Assembly (NCBI GenBank): GCA_943737045.1
Contig: CALSFV010000346.1
Span: 238,801 to 302,800 of the forward strand
Reading direction: 5' to 3'
Length of the DNA stretch: 64,000 nt
Origin: Parapristionchus giblindavisi
Lineage: Eukaryota > Nematoda > Chromadorea > Rhabditida > Diplogasteridae
Positions 1-11,308 of this stretch are shown here, one piece after another; positions within the stretch are counted from its first letter, which is position 1; the number at the start of each line of letters is the position of its first letter. The notes under the pieces are model-generated. The model saw nothing but the letters and a program-made list of their open reading frames with translations. It had not been told where the DNA came from and did not search any database. A program made the translations under genes and the position numbers.

Positions 1-111
1 GCCGAACTAGAAAATTATCTTTCATTACTTTGTGCATTTTGGCTCAAAACAATTCATGGCAAGATAGATTTTCAGCAACAACCATGTTGTCATATACCAT
101 TTGAAAGAGCA
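1..111. repeat. Partial B monomer at the left window edge
   Basis: The window opens inside a B monomer, at GCCGAACTAGAAAATTATC, and this copy runs to the GAAAGAGCA end at 111. The array therefore continues to the left of the window, and its true left boundary is not visible. Confidence 0.95.
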
Positions 112-615
112 TAAAATTCTGAATAAGGTAAACCTCAGTTCGCTTCGAACAGTAATCTTTTAGCGCGGCCATATTGACCGAAGTACGAAAGTAACTTTCA
201 CTCTGATATGATGAAAACAACTCATGAGATACAAAAATTACAACGATGCCTATCGTGTGATATACCATTTGAATGAGCAAAAAATTCTAAATAAGGTAAA
301 CCTCAGTTCGCTCAGAACAGTAATCTTTTAGCGCGGCCATATTGACCGAAGTACGAAAGTAACTTTCAATCTGATATGATGAAAACCACTCATGAGATAC
401 AAAAATTACAACGATGCCTATCGTGTGATATACCATTTGAAAGAGCAAAAAATTCTAAATAAGGTAAACCTCAGTTTGCTTCGAACAGTAATCTTTTGGC
501 GCTGCCATATTGACCGAAGTACGAAAGTAACTTTCACTCTGATATGATGAAAACAGCTCATGAGATGCAAAAATTACAACGATGCCTATCGTGTGATATA
601 CCATTTGAAAGAGCA

Positions 616-779
616 AAAAATTCTGATTAACATAAGTATTTTTTCCCATGCTGAAAGTCGCCAAACTGGCCGAACTAGAAAATTATCTTTCATTACTTTG
701 TGCATTTTGGCTCAAAACAATTCATGGCAAGATAGATTTTCAGCAACAACCATGTTGTCATATACCATTTGAAAGAGCA
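616..779. repeat. Representative B monomer (164 bp)
   Basis: B starts after a GAGCA end and runs through ATTCTGATTAACATAAG, a T6CCC tract, GCCAAACTGGCCGAACTAG and CTTTCATTACTTTGTGC to the shared end ATACCATTTGAAAGAGCA. It aligns with A throughout: GCCAAACTGGCCGAA in B faces GCCATATTGACCGAA in A, and GAAAATTATCTTTCA faces GAAAGTAACTTTCA. Short indels shift the register by about 13 bp in the middle of the monomer. A perfect dyad ACAAC-CAT-GTTGT lies at monomer positions 131-143. B has stop codons in the minus-strand frame that is open in A. Variants are B' (a 7-bp longer start, near 22665, 23840, 25013 and 26690) and an edge variant near 37.5-40.1 kb. Confidence 0.93.
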
Positions 780-947
780 TAAAATTCTGAATAAGGTAAA
801 CCTCAGTTCGCTTCGAACAGTAATCTTTTAGCGCGGCCATATTGACCGAAGTACGAAAGTAACTTTCACTCTGATATGATGAAAACAACTCATGAGATAC
901 AAAAATTACAACGATGCCTATCGTGTGATATACCATTTGAATGAGCA
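780..947. repeat. Representative A monomer (168 bp)
   Basis: A carries four short dyads: GTTCG-CTT-CGAAC at 806-818, GAAAGT-A-ACTTTC at 855-867, the palindrome CTCATGAG at 889-896, and ACGAT-GCCT-ATCGT at 911-924. Subtypes are set by a few diagnostic sites: TTCGCTTCGAAC, TTCGCTCAGAAC or TTTGCTTCGAAC near position 28; GCGCGGCC or GCGCTGCC near position 53; and CAGCTCATGAGATGC, CAACTCATGAGATAC, CCACTCATGAGATAC or CAGCTAATGATATAC near position 108. These subtypes hold fixed places relative to B, which is what defines the higher-order repeats. Because 168 is a multiple of 3, one minus-strand frame stays open across successive A monomers. Confidence 0.93.
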
Positions 948-1439
948 AAAAATTCTAAATAAGGTAAACCTCAGTTCGCTCAGAACAGTAATCTTTTAGC
1001 GCGGCCATATTGACCGAAGTACGAAAGTAACTTTCAATCTGATATGATGAAAACCACTCATGAGATACAAAAATTACAACGATGCCTATCGTGTGATATA
1101 CCATTTGAAAGAGCAAAAAATTCTAAATAAGGTAAACCTCAGTTTGCTTCGAACAGTAATCTTTTGGCGCTGCCATATTGACCGAAGTACAAAAGTAACT
1201 TTCACTCTGATATGATGAAAACAGCTCATGAGATGCAAAAATTACAACGATGCCTATCGTGTGATATACCATTTGAAAGAGCAAAAAATTCTGATTAACA
1301 TAAGTATTTTTTCCCATGCTGAAAGTCGCCAAACTGGCCGAACTAGAAAATTATCTTTCATTACTTTGTGCATTTTGGCTCAAAACAATTCATGGCAAGA
1401 TAGATTTTCAGCAACAACCATGTTGTCATATATCATTTG

Positions 1440-4400
1440 AAAGAGCATAAAATTCTGAATAAGGTAAACCTCAGTTCGCTTCGAACAGTAATCTTTTAGC
1501 GCGGCCATATTGACCGAAGTACGAAAGTAACTTTCACTCTGATATGATGAAAACAGCTCATGAGATGCAAAAATTACAACGATGCCTATCGTGTGATATA
1601 CCATTTGAAAGAGCAAAAAATTCTAAATAAGGTAAACCTCAGTTTGCTTCGAACAGTAATCTTTTAGCGCTGCCATATTGACCGAAGTACGAAAGTAACT
1701 TTCACTCTGATATGATGAAAACAGCTCATGAGATGCAAAAATTACAACGATGCCTATCGTGTGATATACCATTTGAAAGAGCAAAAAAATTCTGATTAAC
1801 ATAAGTATTTTTTCCCATGCTGAAAGTCGCCAAACTGGCCGAACTAGAAAATTATCTTTCATTACTTTGTGCATTTTGGCTCAAAACAATTCATGGCAAG
1901 ATAGATTTTCAGCAACAACCATGTTGTCATATACCATTTGAAAGAGCATAACATTCTGAATAAGGTAAACCTCAGTTCGCTTCGAACAGTAATCTTTTAG
2001 CGCGGCCATATTGACCGAAGTACGAAAGTAACTTTCACTCTGATATGATGAAAACAGCTCATGAGATGCAAAAATTACAACGATGCCTATCGTGTGATAT
2101 ACCATTTGAAAGAGCATAACATTCTGAATAAGGTAAACCTCAGTTCGCTTCGAACAGTAATCTTTTAGCGCGGCCATATTGACCGAAGTACGAAAGTAAC
2201 TTTCACTCTGATATGATGAAAACAGCTCATGAGATGCAAAAATTACAACGATGCCTATCGTGTGATATACCATTTGAAAGAGCATAAAATTCTGAATAAG
2301 GTAAACCTCAGTTCGCTTCGAACAGTAATCTTTTAGCGCGGCCATATTGACCGAAGTACGAAAGTAACTTTCACTCTGATATGATGAAAACAACTCATGA
2401 GATACAAAAATTACAACGATGCCTATCGTGTGATATACCATTTGAAAGAGCATAACATTCTGAATAAGGTAAACCTCAGTTCTCTTCGAACAGTAATCTT
2501 TTAGCGCGGCCATATTGACCGAAGTACGAAAGTAACTTTCACTCTGATATGATGAAAACAGCTCATGAGATGCAAAAATTACAACGATGCCTATCGTGTG
2601 ATATACCATTTGAAAGAGCATAAAATTCTGAATAAGGTAAACCTCAGTTCGCTTCGAACAGTAATCTTTTAGCGCGGCCATATTGACCGAAGTACGAAAG
2701 TAACTTTCACTCTGATATGATGAAAACAGCTCATGAGATGCAAAAATTACAACGATGCCTATCGTGTGATATACCATTTGAAAGAGCATAAAATTCTGAA
2801 TAAGGTAAACCTCAGTTCGCTTCGAACAGTAATCTTTTAGCGCGGCCATATTGACCGAAGTACGAAAGTAACTTTCACTCTGATATGATGAAAACCACTC
2901 ATGAGATACAAAAATTACAACGATGCCTATCGTGTGATATACCATTTGAAAGAGCAAAAAATTCTAAATAAGGTAAACCTCAGTTTGCTTCGAACAGTAA
3001 TCTTTTAGCGCTGCCATATTGACCGAAGTACGAAAGTAACTTTCACTCTGATATGATGAAAACAGCTCATGAGATGCAAAAATTACAACGATGCCTATCG
3101 TGTGATATACCATTTGAAAGAGCAAAAAATTCTGATTAACATAAGTATTTTTTCCCATGCTGAAAGTCGCCAAACTGGCCGAACTAGAAAATTATCTTTC
3201 ATAACTTTGTGCATTTTGGCTCAAAACAATTCATGGCAAGATAGATTTTCAGCAACAACCATGTTGTCATATACCATTTGAAAGAGCATAAAATTCTGAA
3301 TAAGGTAAACCTCAGTTCGCTTCGAACAGTAATCTTTTAGCGCGGCCATATTGACCGAAGTACGAAAGTAACTTTCACTCTGATATGATGAAAACAGCTC
3401 ATGAGATGCAAAAATTACAACGATGCCTATCGTGTGATATACCATTTGAAAGAGCAAAAAATTCTGAATAAGGTAAACCTCAGTTCGCTTCGAACAGTAA
3501 TCTTTTAGCGCGGCCATATTGACCGAAGTACGAAAGTAACTTTCACTCTGATATGATGAAAACAACTCATGAGATACAAAAATTACAACGATGCCTATCG
3601 TGTGATATACCATTTGAAAGAGCATAAAATTCTGAATAAGGTAAACCTCAGTTCGCTTCGAACAGTAATCTTTTAGCGCGGCCATATTGACCGAAGTACG
3701 AAAGTAACTTTCAATCTGATATGATGAAAACCACTCATGAGATACAAAAATTACAACGATGCCTATCGTGTGATATACCATTTGAAAGAGCAAAAAATTC
3801 TAAATAAGGTAAACCTCAGTTTGCTTCGAACAGTAATCTTTTAGCGCTGCCATATTGACCGAAGTACGAAAGTAACTTTCACTCTGATATGATGAAAACA
3901 GCTCATGAGATGCAAAAATTACAACGATGCCTATCGTGTGATATACCATTTGAAAGAGCAAAAAATTCTGATTAACATAAGTATTTTTTCCCATGCTGAA
4001 AGTCGCCAAACTGGCCGAACTAGAAAATTATCTTTCATTACTTTGTGCATTTTGGCTCAAAACAATTCATGGCAAGATAGATTTTCAGCAACAACCATGT
4101 TGTCATATACCATTTGAAAGAGCAAAGAATTCTAAATAAGGTAAACCTCAGTTTGCTTCGAACAGTAATCTTTTAGCGCTGCCATATTGACCGAAGTACG
4201 AAAGTAACTTTCACTCTGATATGATGAAAACAGCTCATGAGATGCAAAAATTACAACGATGCCTATCGTGTGATATACCATTTGAAAGAGCAAAAAATTC
4301 TGATTAACATAAGTATTTTTTCCCATGCTGAAAGTCGCCAAACTGGCCGAACTAGAAAATTATCTTTCATTACTTTGTGCATTTTGGCTCAAAACAATTC

Positions 4401-7400
4401 ATGGCAAGATAGATTTTCAGCAACAACCATGTTGTCATATACCATTTGAAAGAGCAAAGAATTCTAAATAAGGTAAACCTCAGTTTGCTTCGAACAGTAA
4501 TCTTTTAGCGCTGCCATATTGACCGAAGTACGAAAGTAACTTTCACTCTGATATGATGAAAACAGCTCATGAGATGCAAAAATTACAACGATGCCTATCG
4601 TGTGATATACCATTTGAAAGAGCAAAAAATTCTGATTAACATAAGTATTTTTTCCCATGCTGAAAGTCGCCAAACTGGCCGAACTAGAAAATTATCTTTC
4701 ATTACTTTGTGCATTTTGGCTCAAAACAATTCATGGCAAGATAGATTTTCAGCAACAACCATGTTGTCATATACCATTTGAAAGAGCATAACATTCTGAA
4801 TAAGGTAAACCTCAGTTCGCTTCGAACAGTAATCTTTTAGCGCGGCCATATTGACCGAAGTACGAAAGTAACTTTCACTCTGATATGATGAAAACAGCTC
4901 ATGAGATGCAAAAATTACAACGATGCCTATCGTGTGATATACCATTTGAAAGAGCATAAAATTCTGAATAAGGTAAACCTCAGTTCGCTTCGAACAGTAA
5001 TCTTTTAGCGCGGCCATATTGACCGAAGTACGAAAGTAACTTTCACTCTGATATGATGAAAACAACTCATGAGATACAAAAATTACAACGATGCCTATCG
5101 TGTGATATACCATTTGAATGAGCAAAAAATTCTAAATAAGGTAAACCTCAGTTCGCTCAGAACAGTAATCTTTTAGCGCGGCCATATTGACCGAAGTACG
5201 AAAGTAACTTTCAATCTGATATGATGAAAACCACTCATGAGATACAAAAATTACAACGATGCCTATCGTGTGATATACCATTCGAAAGAGCAAAAAATTC
5301 TAAATAAGGTAAACCTCAGTTTGCTTCGAACAGTAATCTTTTAGCGCTGCCATATTGACCGAAGTACGAAAGTAACTTTCACTCTGATATGATGAAAACA
5401 GCTCATGAGATGCAAACATTACAACGATGCCTATCGTGTGATATACCATTTGAAAGAGCAAAAAATTCTGATTAACATAAGTATTTTTTCCCATGCTGAA
5501 AGTCGCCAAACTGGCCGAACTAGAAAATTATCTTTCATTACTTTGTGCATTTTGGCTCAAAACAATTCATGGCAAGATAGATTTTCAGCAACAACCATGT
5601 TGTCATATACCATTTGAAAGAGCAAAAAATTCTAAATAAGGTAAACCTCAGTTTGCTTCGAACAGTAATCTTTTAGCGCTGCCATATTGACCGAAGTACG
5701 AAAGTAACTTTCACTCTGATATGATGAAAACAGCTCATGAGATGCAAAAATTACAACGATGCCTATCGTGTGATATACCATTTGAAAGAGCAAAAAATTC
5801 TGATTAACATAAGTATTTTTTCCCATGCTGAAAGTCGCCAAACTGGCCGAACTAGAAAATTATCTTTCATTACTTTGTGCATTTTGGCTCAAAACAATTC
5901 ATGGCAAGATAGATTTTCAGCAACAACCATGTTGTCATATACCATTTGAAAGAGCATAAAATTCTGAATAAGGTAAACCTCAGTTCGCTTCGAACAGTAA
6001 TCTTTTAGCGCGGCCATATTGACCGAAGTACGAAAGTAACTTTCACTCTGATATGATGAAAACAGCTCATGAGATGCAAAAATTACAACGATGCCTATCG
6101 TGTGATATACCATTTGAAAGAGCAAAAAATTCTAAATAAGGTAAACCTCAGTTTGCTTCGAACAGTAATCTTTTAGCGCTGCCATATTGACCGAAGTACG
6201 AAAGTAACTTTCACTCTGATATGATGAAAACAGCTCATGAGATGCAAAAATTACAACGATGCCTATCGTGTGATATACCATTTGAAAGAGCAAAAAAATT
6301 CTGATTAACATAAGTATTTTTTCCCATGCTGAAAGTCGCCAAACTGGCCGAACTAGAAAATTATCTTTCATTACTTTGTGCATTTTGGCTCAAAACAATT
6401 CATGGCAAGATAGATTTTCAGCAACAACCATGTTGTCATATACCATTTGAAAGAGCATAACATTCTGAATAAGGTAAACCTCAGTTCGCTTCGAACAGTA
6501 ATCTTTTAGCGCGGCCATATTGACCGAAGTACGAAAGTAACTTTCACTCTGATATGATGAAAACAGCTCATGAGATGCAAAAATTACAACGATGCCTATC
6601 GTGTGATATACCATTTGAAAGAGCATAACATTCTGAATAAGGTAAACCTCAGTTCGCTTCGAACAGTAATCTTTTAGCGCGGCCATATTGACCGAAGTAC
6701 GAAAGTAACTTTCACTCTGATATGATGAAAACAGCTCATGAGATGCAAAAATTACAACGATGCCTATCGTGTGATATACCATTTGAAAGAGCATAAAATT
6801 CTGAATAAGGTAAACCTCAGTTCGCTTCGAACAGTAATCTTTTAGCGCGGCCATATTGACCGAAGTACGAAAGTAACTTTCACTCTGATATGATGAAAAC
6901 AACTCATGAGATACAAAAATTACAACGATGCCTATCGTGTGATATACCATTTGAAAGAGCATAACATTCTGAATAAGGTAAACCTCAGTTCTCTTCGAAC
7001 AGTAATCTTTTAGCGCGGCCATATTGACCGAAGTACGAAAGTAACTTTCACTCTGATATGATGAAAACAGCTCATGAGATGCAAAAATTACAACGATGCC
7101 TATCGTGTGATATACCATTTGAAAGAGCATAAAATTCTGAATAAGGTAAACCTCAGTTCGCTTCGAACAGTAATCTTTTAGCGCGGCCATATTGACCGAA
7201 GTACGAAAGTAACTTTCACTCTGATATGATGAAAACAGCTCATGAGATGCAAAAATTACAACGATGCCTATCGTGTGATATACCATTTGAAAGAGCATAA
7301 AATTCTGAATAAGGTAAACCTCAGTTCGCTTCGAACAGTAATCTTTTAGCGCGGCCATATTGACCGAAGTACGAAAGTAACTTTCACTCTGATATGATGA

Positions 7401-8970
7401 AAACCACTCATGAGATACAAAAATTACAACGATGCCTATCGTGTGATATACCATTTGAAAGAGCAAAAAATTCTAAATAAGGTAAACCTCAGTTTGCTTC
7501 GAACAGTAATCTTTTAGCGCTGCCATATTGACCGAAGTACGAAAGTAACTTTCACTCTGATATGATGAAAACAGCTCATGAGATGCAAAAATTACAACGA
7601 TGCCTATCGTGTGATATACCATTTGAAAGAGCAAAAAATTCTGATTAACATAAGTATTTTTTCCCATGCTGAAAGTCGCCAAACTGGCCGAACTAGAAAA
7701 TTATCTTTCATAACTTTGTGCATTTTGGCTCAAAACAATTCATGGCAAGATAGATTTTCAGCAACAACCATGTTGTCATATACCATTTGAAAGAGCATAA
7801 AATTCTGAATAAGGTAAACCTCAGTTCGCTTCGAACAGTAATCTTTTAGCGCGGCCATATTGACCGAAGTACGAAAGTAACTTTCACTCTGATATGATGA
7901 AAACAGCTCATGAGATGCAAAAATTACAACGATGCCTATCGTGTGATATACCATTTGAAAGAGCAAAAAATTCTGAATAAGGTAAACCTCAGTTCGCTTC
8001 GAACAGTAATCTTTTAGCGCGGCCATATTGACCGAAGTACGAAAGTAACTTTCACTCTGATATGATGAAAACAACTCATGAGATACAAAAATTACAACGA
8101 TGCCTATCGTGTGATATACCATTTGAAAGAGCATAAAATTCTGAATAAGGTAAACCTCAGTTCGCTTCGAACAGTAATCTTTTAGCGCGGCCATATTGAC
8201 CGAAGTACGAAAGTAACTTTCAATCTGATATGATGAAAACCACTCATGAGATACAAAAATTACAACGATGCCTATCGTGTGATATACCATTTGAAAGAGC
8301 AAAAAATTCTAAATAAGGTAAACCTCAGTTTGCTTCGAACAGTAATCTTTTAGCGCTGCCATATTGACCGAAGTACGAAAGTAACTTTCACTCTGATATG
8401 ATGAAAACAGCTCATGAGATGCAAAAATTACAACGATGCCTATCGTGTGATATACCATTTGAAAGAGCAAAAAATTCTGATTAACATAAGTATTTTTTCC
8501 CATGCTGAAAGTCGCCAAACTGGCCGAACTAGAAAATTATCTTTCATTACTTTGTGCATTTTGGCTCAAAACAATTCATGGCAAGATAGATTTTCAGCAA
8601 CAACCATGTTGTCATATACCATTTGAAAGAGCAAAGAATTCTAAATAAGGTAAACCTCAGTTTGCTTCGAACAGTAATCTTTTAGCGCTGCCATATTGAC
8701 CGAAGTACGAAAGTAACTTTCACTCTGATATGATGAAAACAGCTCATGAGATGCAAAAATTACAACGATGCCTATCGTGTGATATACCATTTGAAAGAGC
8801 AAAAAATTCTGATTAACATAAGTATTTTTTCCCATGCTGAAAGTCGCCAAACTGGCCGAACTAGAAAATTATCTTTCATTACTTTGTGCATTTTGGCTCA
8901 AAACAATTCATGGCAAGATAGATTTTCAGCAACAACCATGTTGTCATATACCATTTGAAAGAGCATAACA
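1440..8970. repeat. Satellite 1: pair of long blocks 4509 bp apart
   Basis: Blocks at about 1440-4460 and 5949-8970 match in monomer order and in diagnostic variants. Shared features include a run of seven A monomers between B copies, a B with one extra A in its starting A run (near 1790 and 6290), and the private variants CAGTTCTCTTCGAAC and TTTCATAACTTTGTGC. The offset of 4509 bp equals seven B plus twenty A monomers plus that one extra base. The first block has one more 332-bp AB unit (at 4132-4795) than the second. Confidence 0.85.
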
Positions 8971-11308
8971 TTCTGAATAAGGTAAACCTCAGTTCGCTTC
9001 GAACAGTAATCTTTTAGCGCGGCCATATTGACCGAAGTACGAAAGTAACTTTCACTCTGATATGATGAAAACAGCTCATGAGATGCAAAAATTACAACGA
9101 TGCCTATCGTGTGATATACCATTTGAAAGAGCATAAAATTCTGAATAAGGTAAACCTCAGTTCGCTTCGAACAGTAATCTTTTAGCGCGGCCATATTGAC
9201 CGAAGTACGAAAGTAACTTTCACTCTGATATGATGAAAACAACTCATGAGATACAAAAATTACAACGATGCCTATCGTGTGATATACCATTTGAATGAGC
9301 AAAAAATTCTAAATAAGGTAAACCTCAGTTCGCTCAGAACAGTAATCTTTTAGCGCGGCCATATTGACCGAAGTACGAAAGTAACTTTCAATCTGATATG
9401 ATGAAAACCACTCATGAGATACAAAAATTACAACGATGCCTATCGTGTGATATACCATTTGAAAGAGCAAAAAATTCTAAATAAGGTAATCCTCAGTTTG
9501 CTTCGAACAGTAATCTTTTAGCGCTGCCATATTGACCGAAGTACGAAAGTAACTTTCACTCTGATATGATGAAAACAGCTCATGAGATGCAAACATTACA
9601 ACGATGCCTATCGTGTGATATACCATTTGAAAGAGCAAAAAATTCTGATTAACATAAGTATTTTTTCCCATGCTGAAAGTCGCCAAACTGGCCGAACTAG
9701 AAAATTATCTTTCATTACTTTGTGCATTTTGGCTCAAAACAATTCATGGCAAGATAGATTTTCAGCAACAACCATGTTGTCATATACCATTTGAAAGAGC
9801 AAAAAATTCTAAATAAGGTAAACCTCAGTTTGCTTCGAACAGTAATCTTTTAGCGCTGCCATATTGACCGAAGTACGAAAGTAACTTTCACTCTGATATG
9901 ATGAAAACAGCTCATGAGATGCAAAAATTACAACGATGCCTATCGTGTGATATACCATTTGAAAGAGCAAAAAATTCTGATTAACATAAGTATTTTTTCC
10001 CATGCTGAAAGTCGCCAAACTGGCCGAACTAGAAAATTATCTTTCATTACTTTGTGCATTTTGGCTCAAAACAATTCATGGCAAGATAGATTTTCAGCAA
10101 CAACCATGTTGTCATATACCATTTGAAAGAGCAAAGAATTCTAAATAAGGTAAACCTCAGTTTGCTTCGAACAGTAATCTTTTAGCGCTGCCATATTGAC
10201 CGAAGTACGAAAGTAACTTTCACTCTGATATGATGAAAACAGCTCATGAGATGCAAAAATTACAACGATGCCTATCGTGTGATATACCATTTGAAAGAGC
10301 AAAAAATTCTGATTAACATAAGTATTTTTTCCCATGCTGAAAGTCGCCAAACTGGCCGAACTAGAAAATTATCTTTCATTACTTTGTGCATTTTGGCTCA
10401 AAACAATTCATGGCAAGATAGATTTTCAGCAACAACCATGTTGTCATATACCATTTGAAAGAGCATAACATTCTGAATAAGGTAAACCTCAGTTCGCTTC
10501 GAACAGTAATCTTTTAGCGCGGCCATATTGACCGAAGTACGAAAGTAACTTTCACTCTGATATGATGAAAACAGCTCATGAGATGCAAAAATTACAACGA
10601 TGCCTATCGTGTGATATACCATTTGAAAGAGCATAAAATTCTGAATAAGGTAAACCTCAGTTCGCTTCGAACAGTAATCTTTTAGCGCGGCCATATTGAC
10701 CGAAGTACGAAAGTAACTTTCACTCTGATATGATGAAAACAACTCATGAGATACAAAAATTACAACGATGCCTATCGTGTGATATACCATTTGAATGAGC
10801 AAAAAATTCTAAATAAGGTAAACCTCAGTTCGCTCAGAACAGTAATCTTTTAGCGCGGCCATATTGACCGAAGTACGAAAGTAACTTTCAATCTGATATG
10901 ATGAAAACCACTCATGAGATACAAAAATTACAACGATGCCTATCGTGTGATATACCATTTGAAAGAGCAAAAAATTCTAAATAAGGTAAACCTCAGTTTG
11001 CTTCGAACAGTAATCTTTTAGCGCTGCCATATTGACCGAAGTACGAAAGTAACTTTCACTCTGATATGATGAAAACAGCTCATGAGATGCAAACATTACA
11101 ACGATGCCTATCGTGTGATATACCATTTGAAAGAGCAAAAAATTCTGATTAACATAAGTATTTTTTCCCATGCTGAAAGTCGCCAAACTGGCCGAACTAG
11201 AAAATTATCTTTCATTACTTTGTGCATTTTGGCTCAAAACAATTCATGGCAAGATAGATTTTCAGCAACAACCATGTTGTCATATACCATTTGAAAGAGC
11301 ATAAAATT
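4132..11308. repeat. Satellite 1: 1500-bp block present three times
   Basis: A 1500-bp block appears at about 4132-5631, 8309-9808 and 9809-11308, the last two in direct tandem. Each contains B monomers at the same offsets and the private variant GAGATGCAAACATTACAAC (near 5412, 9589 and 11089). The 9809 copy is joined end to end to the 8309 copy, as expected from unequal exchange. One copy has a private change, GGTAATCCTCAG near 9487. Confidence 0.82.

Noticed and set aside
560..772. A recurring 70-residue plus-strand frame at about 60 places
   Set aside because: It is simply the A-B monomer boundary read in one frame. It recurs with the satellite and has no gene context.
780..947. CENP-B box in the A monomer (TTTCGTACTTCGGTC on the minus strand)
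   Set aside because: The required A and CGGG positions of the NTTCGNNNNANNCGGGN consensus are not met in this stretch, or in the GTTCGCTTCGAAC region.
1881..2957. A 358-residue repeat protein (also 6390-7466, and many 69-190-residue frames) on the minus strand
   Set aside because: The frame is a by-product of a 168-bp tandem monomer. It is broken by every B monomer and has no recognisable domain or signal, and the start and stop codons fall at the same monomer positions everywhere.
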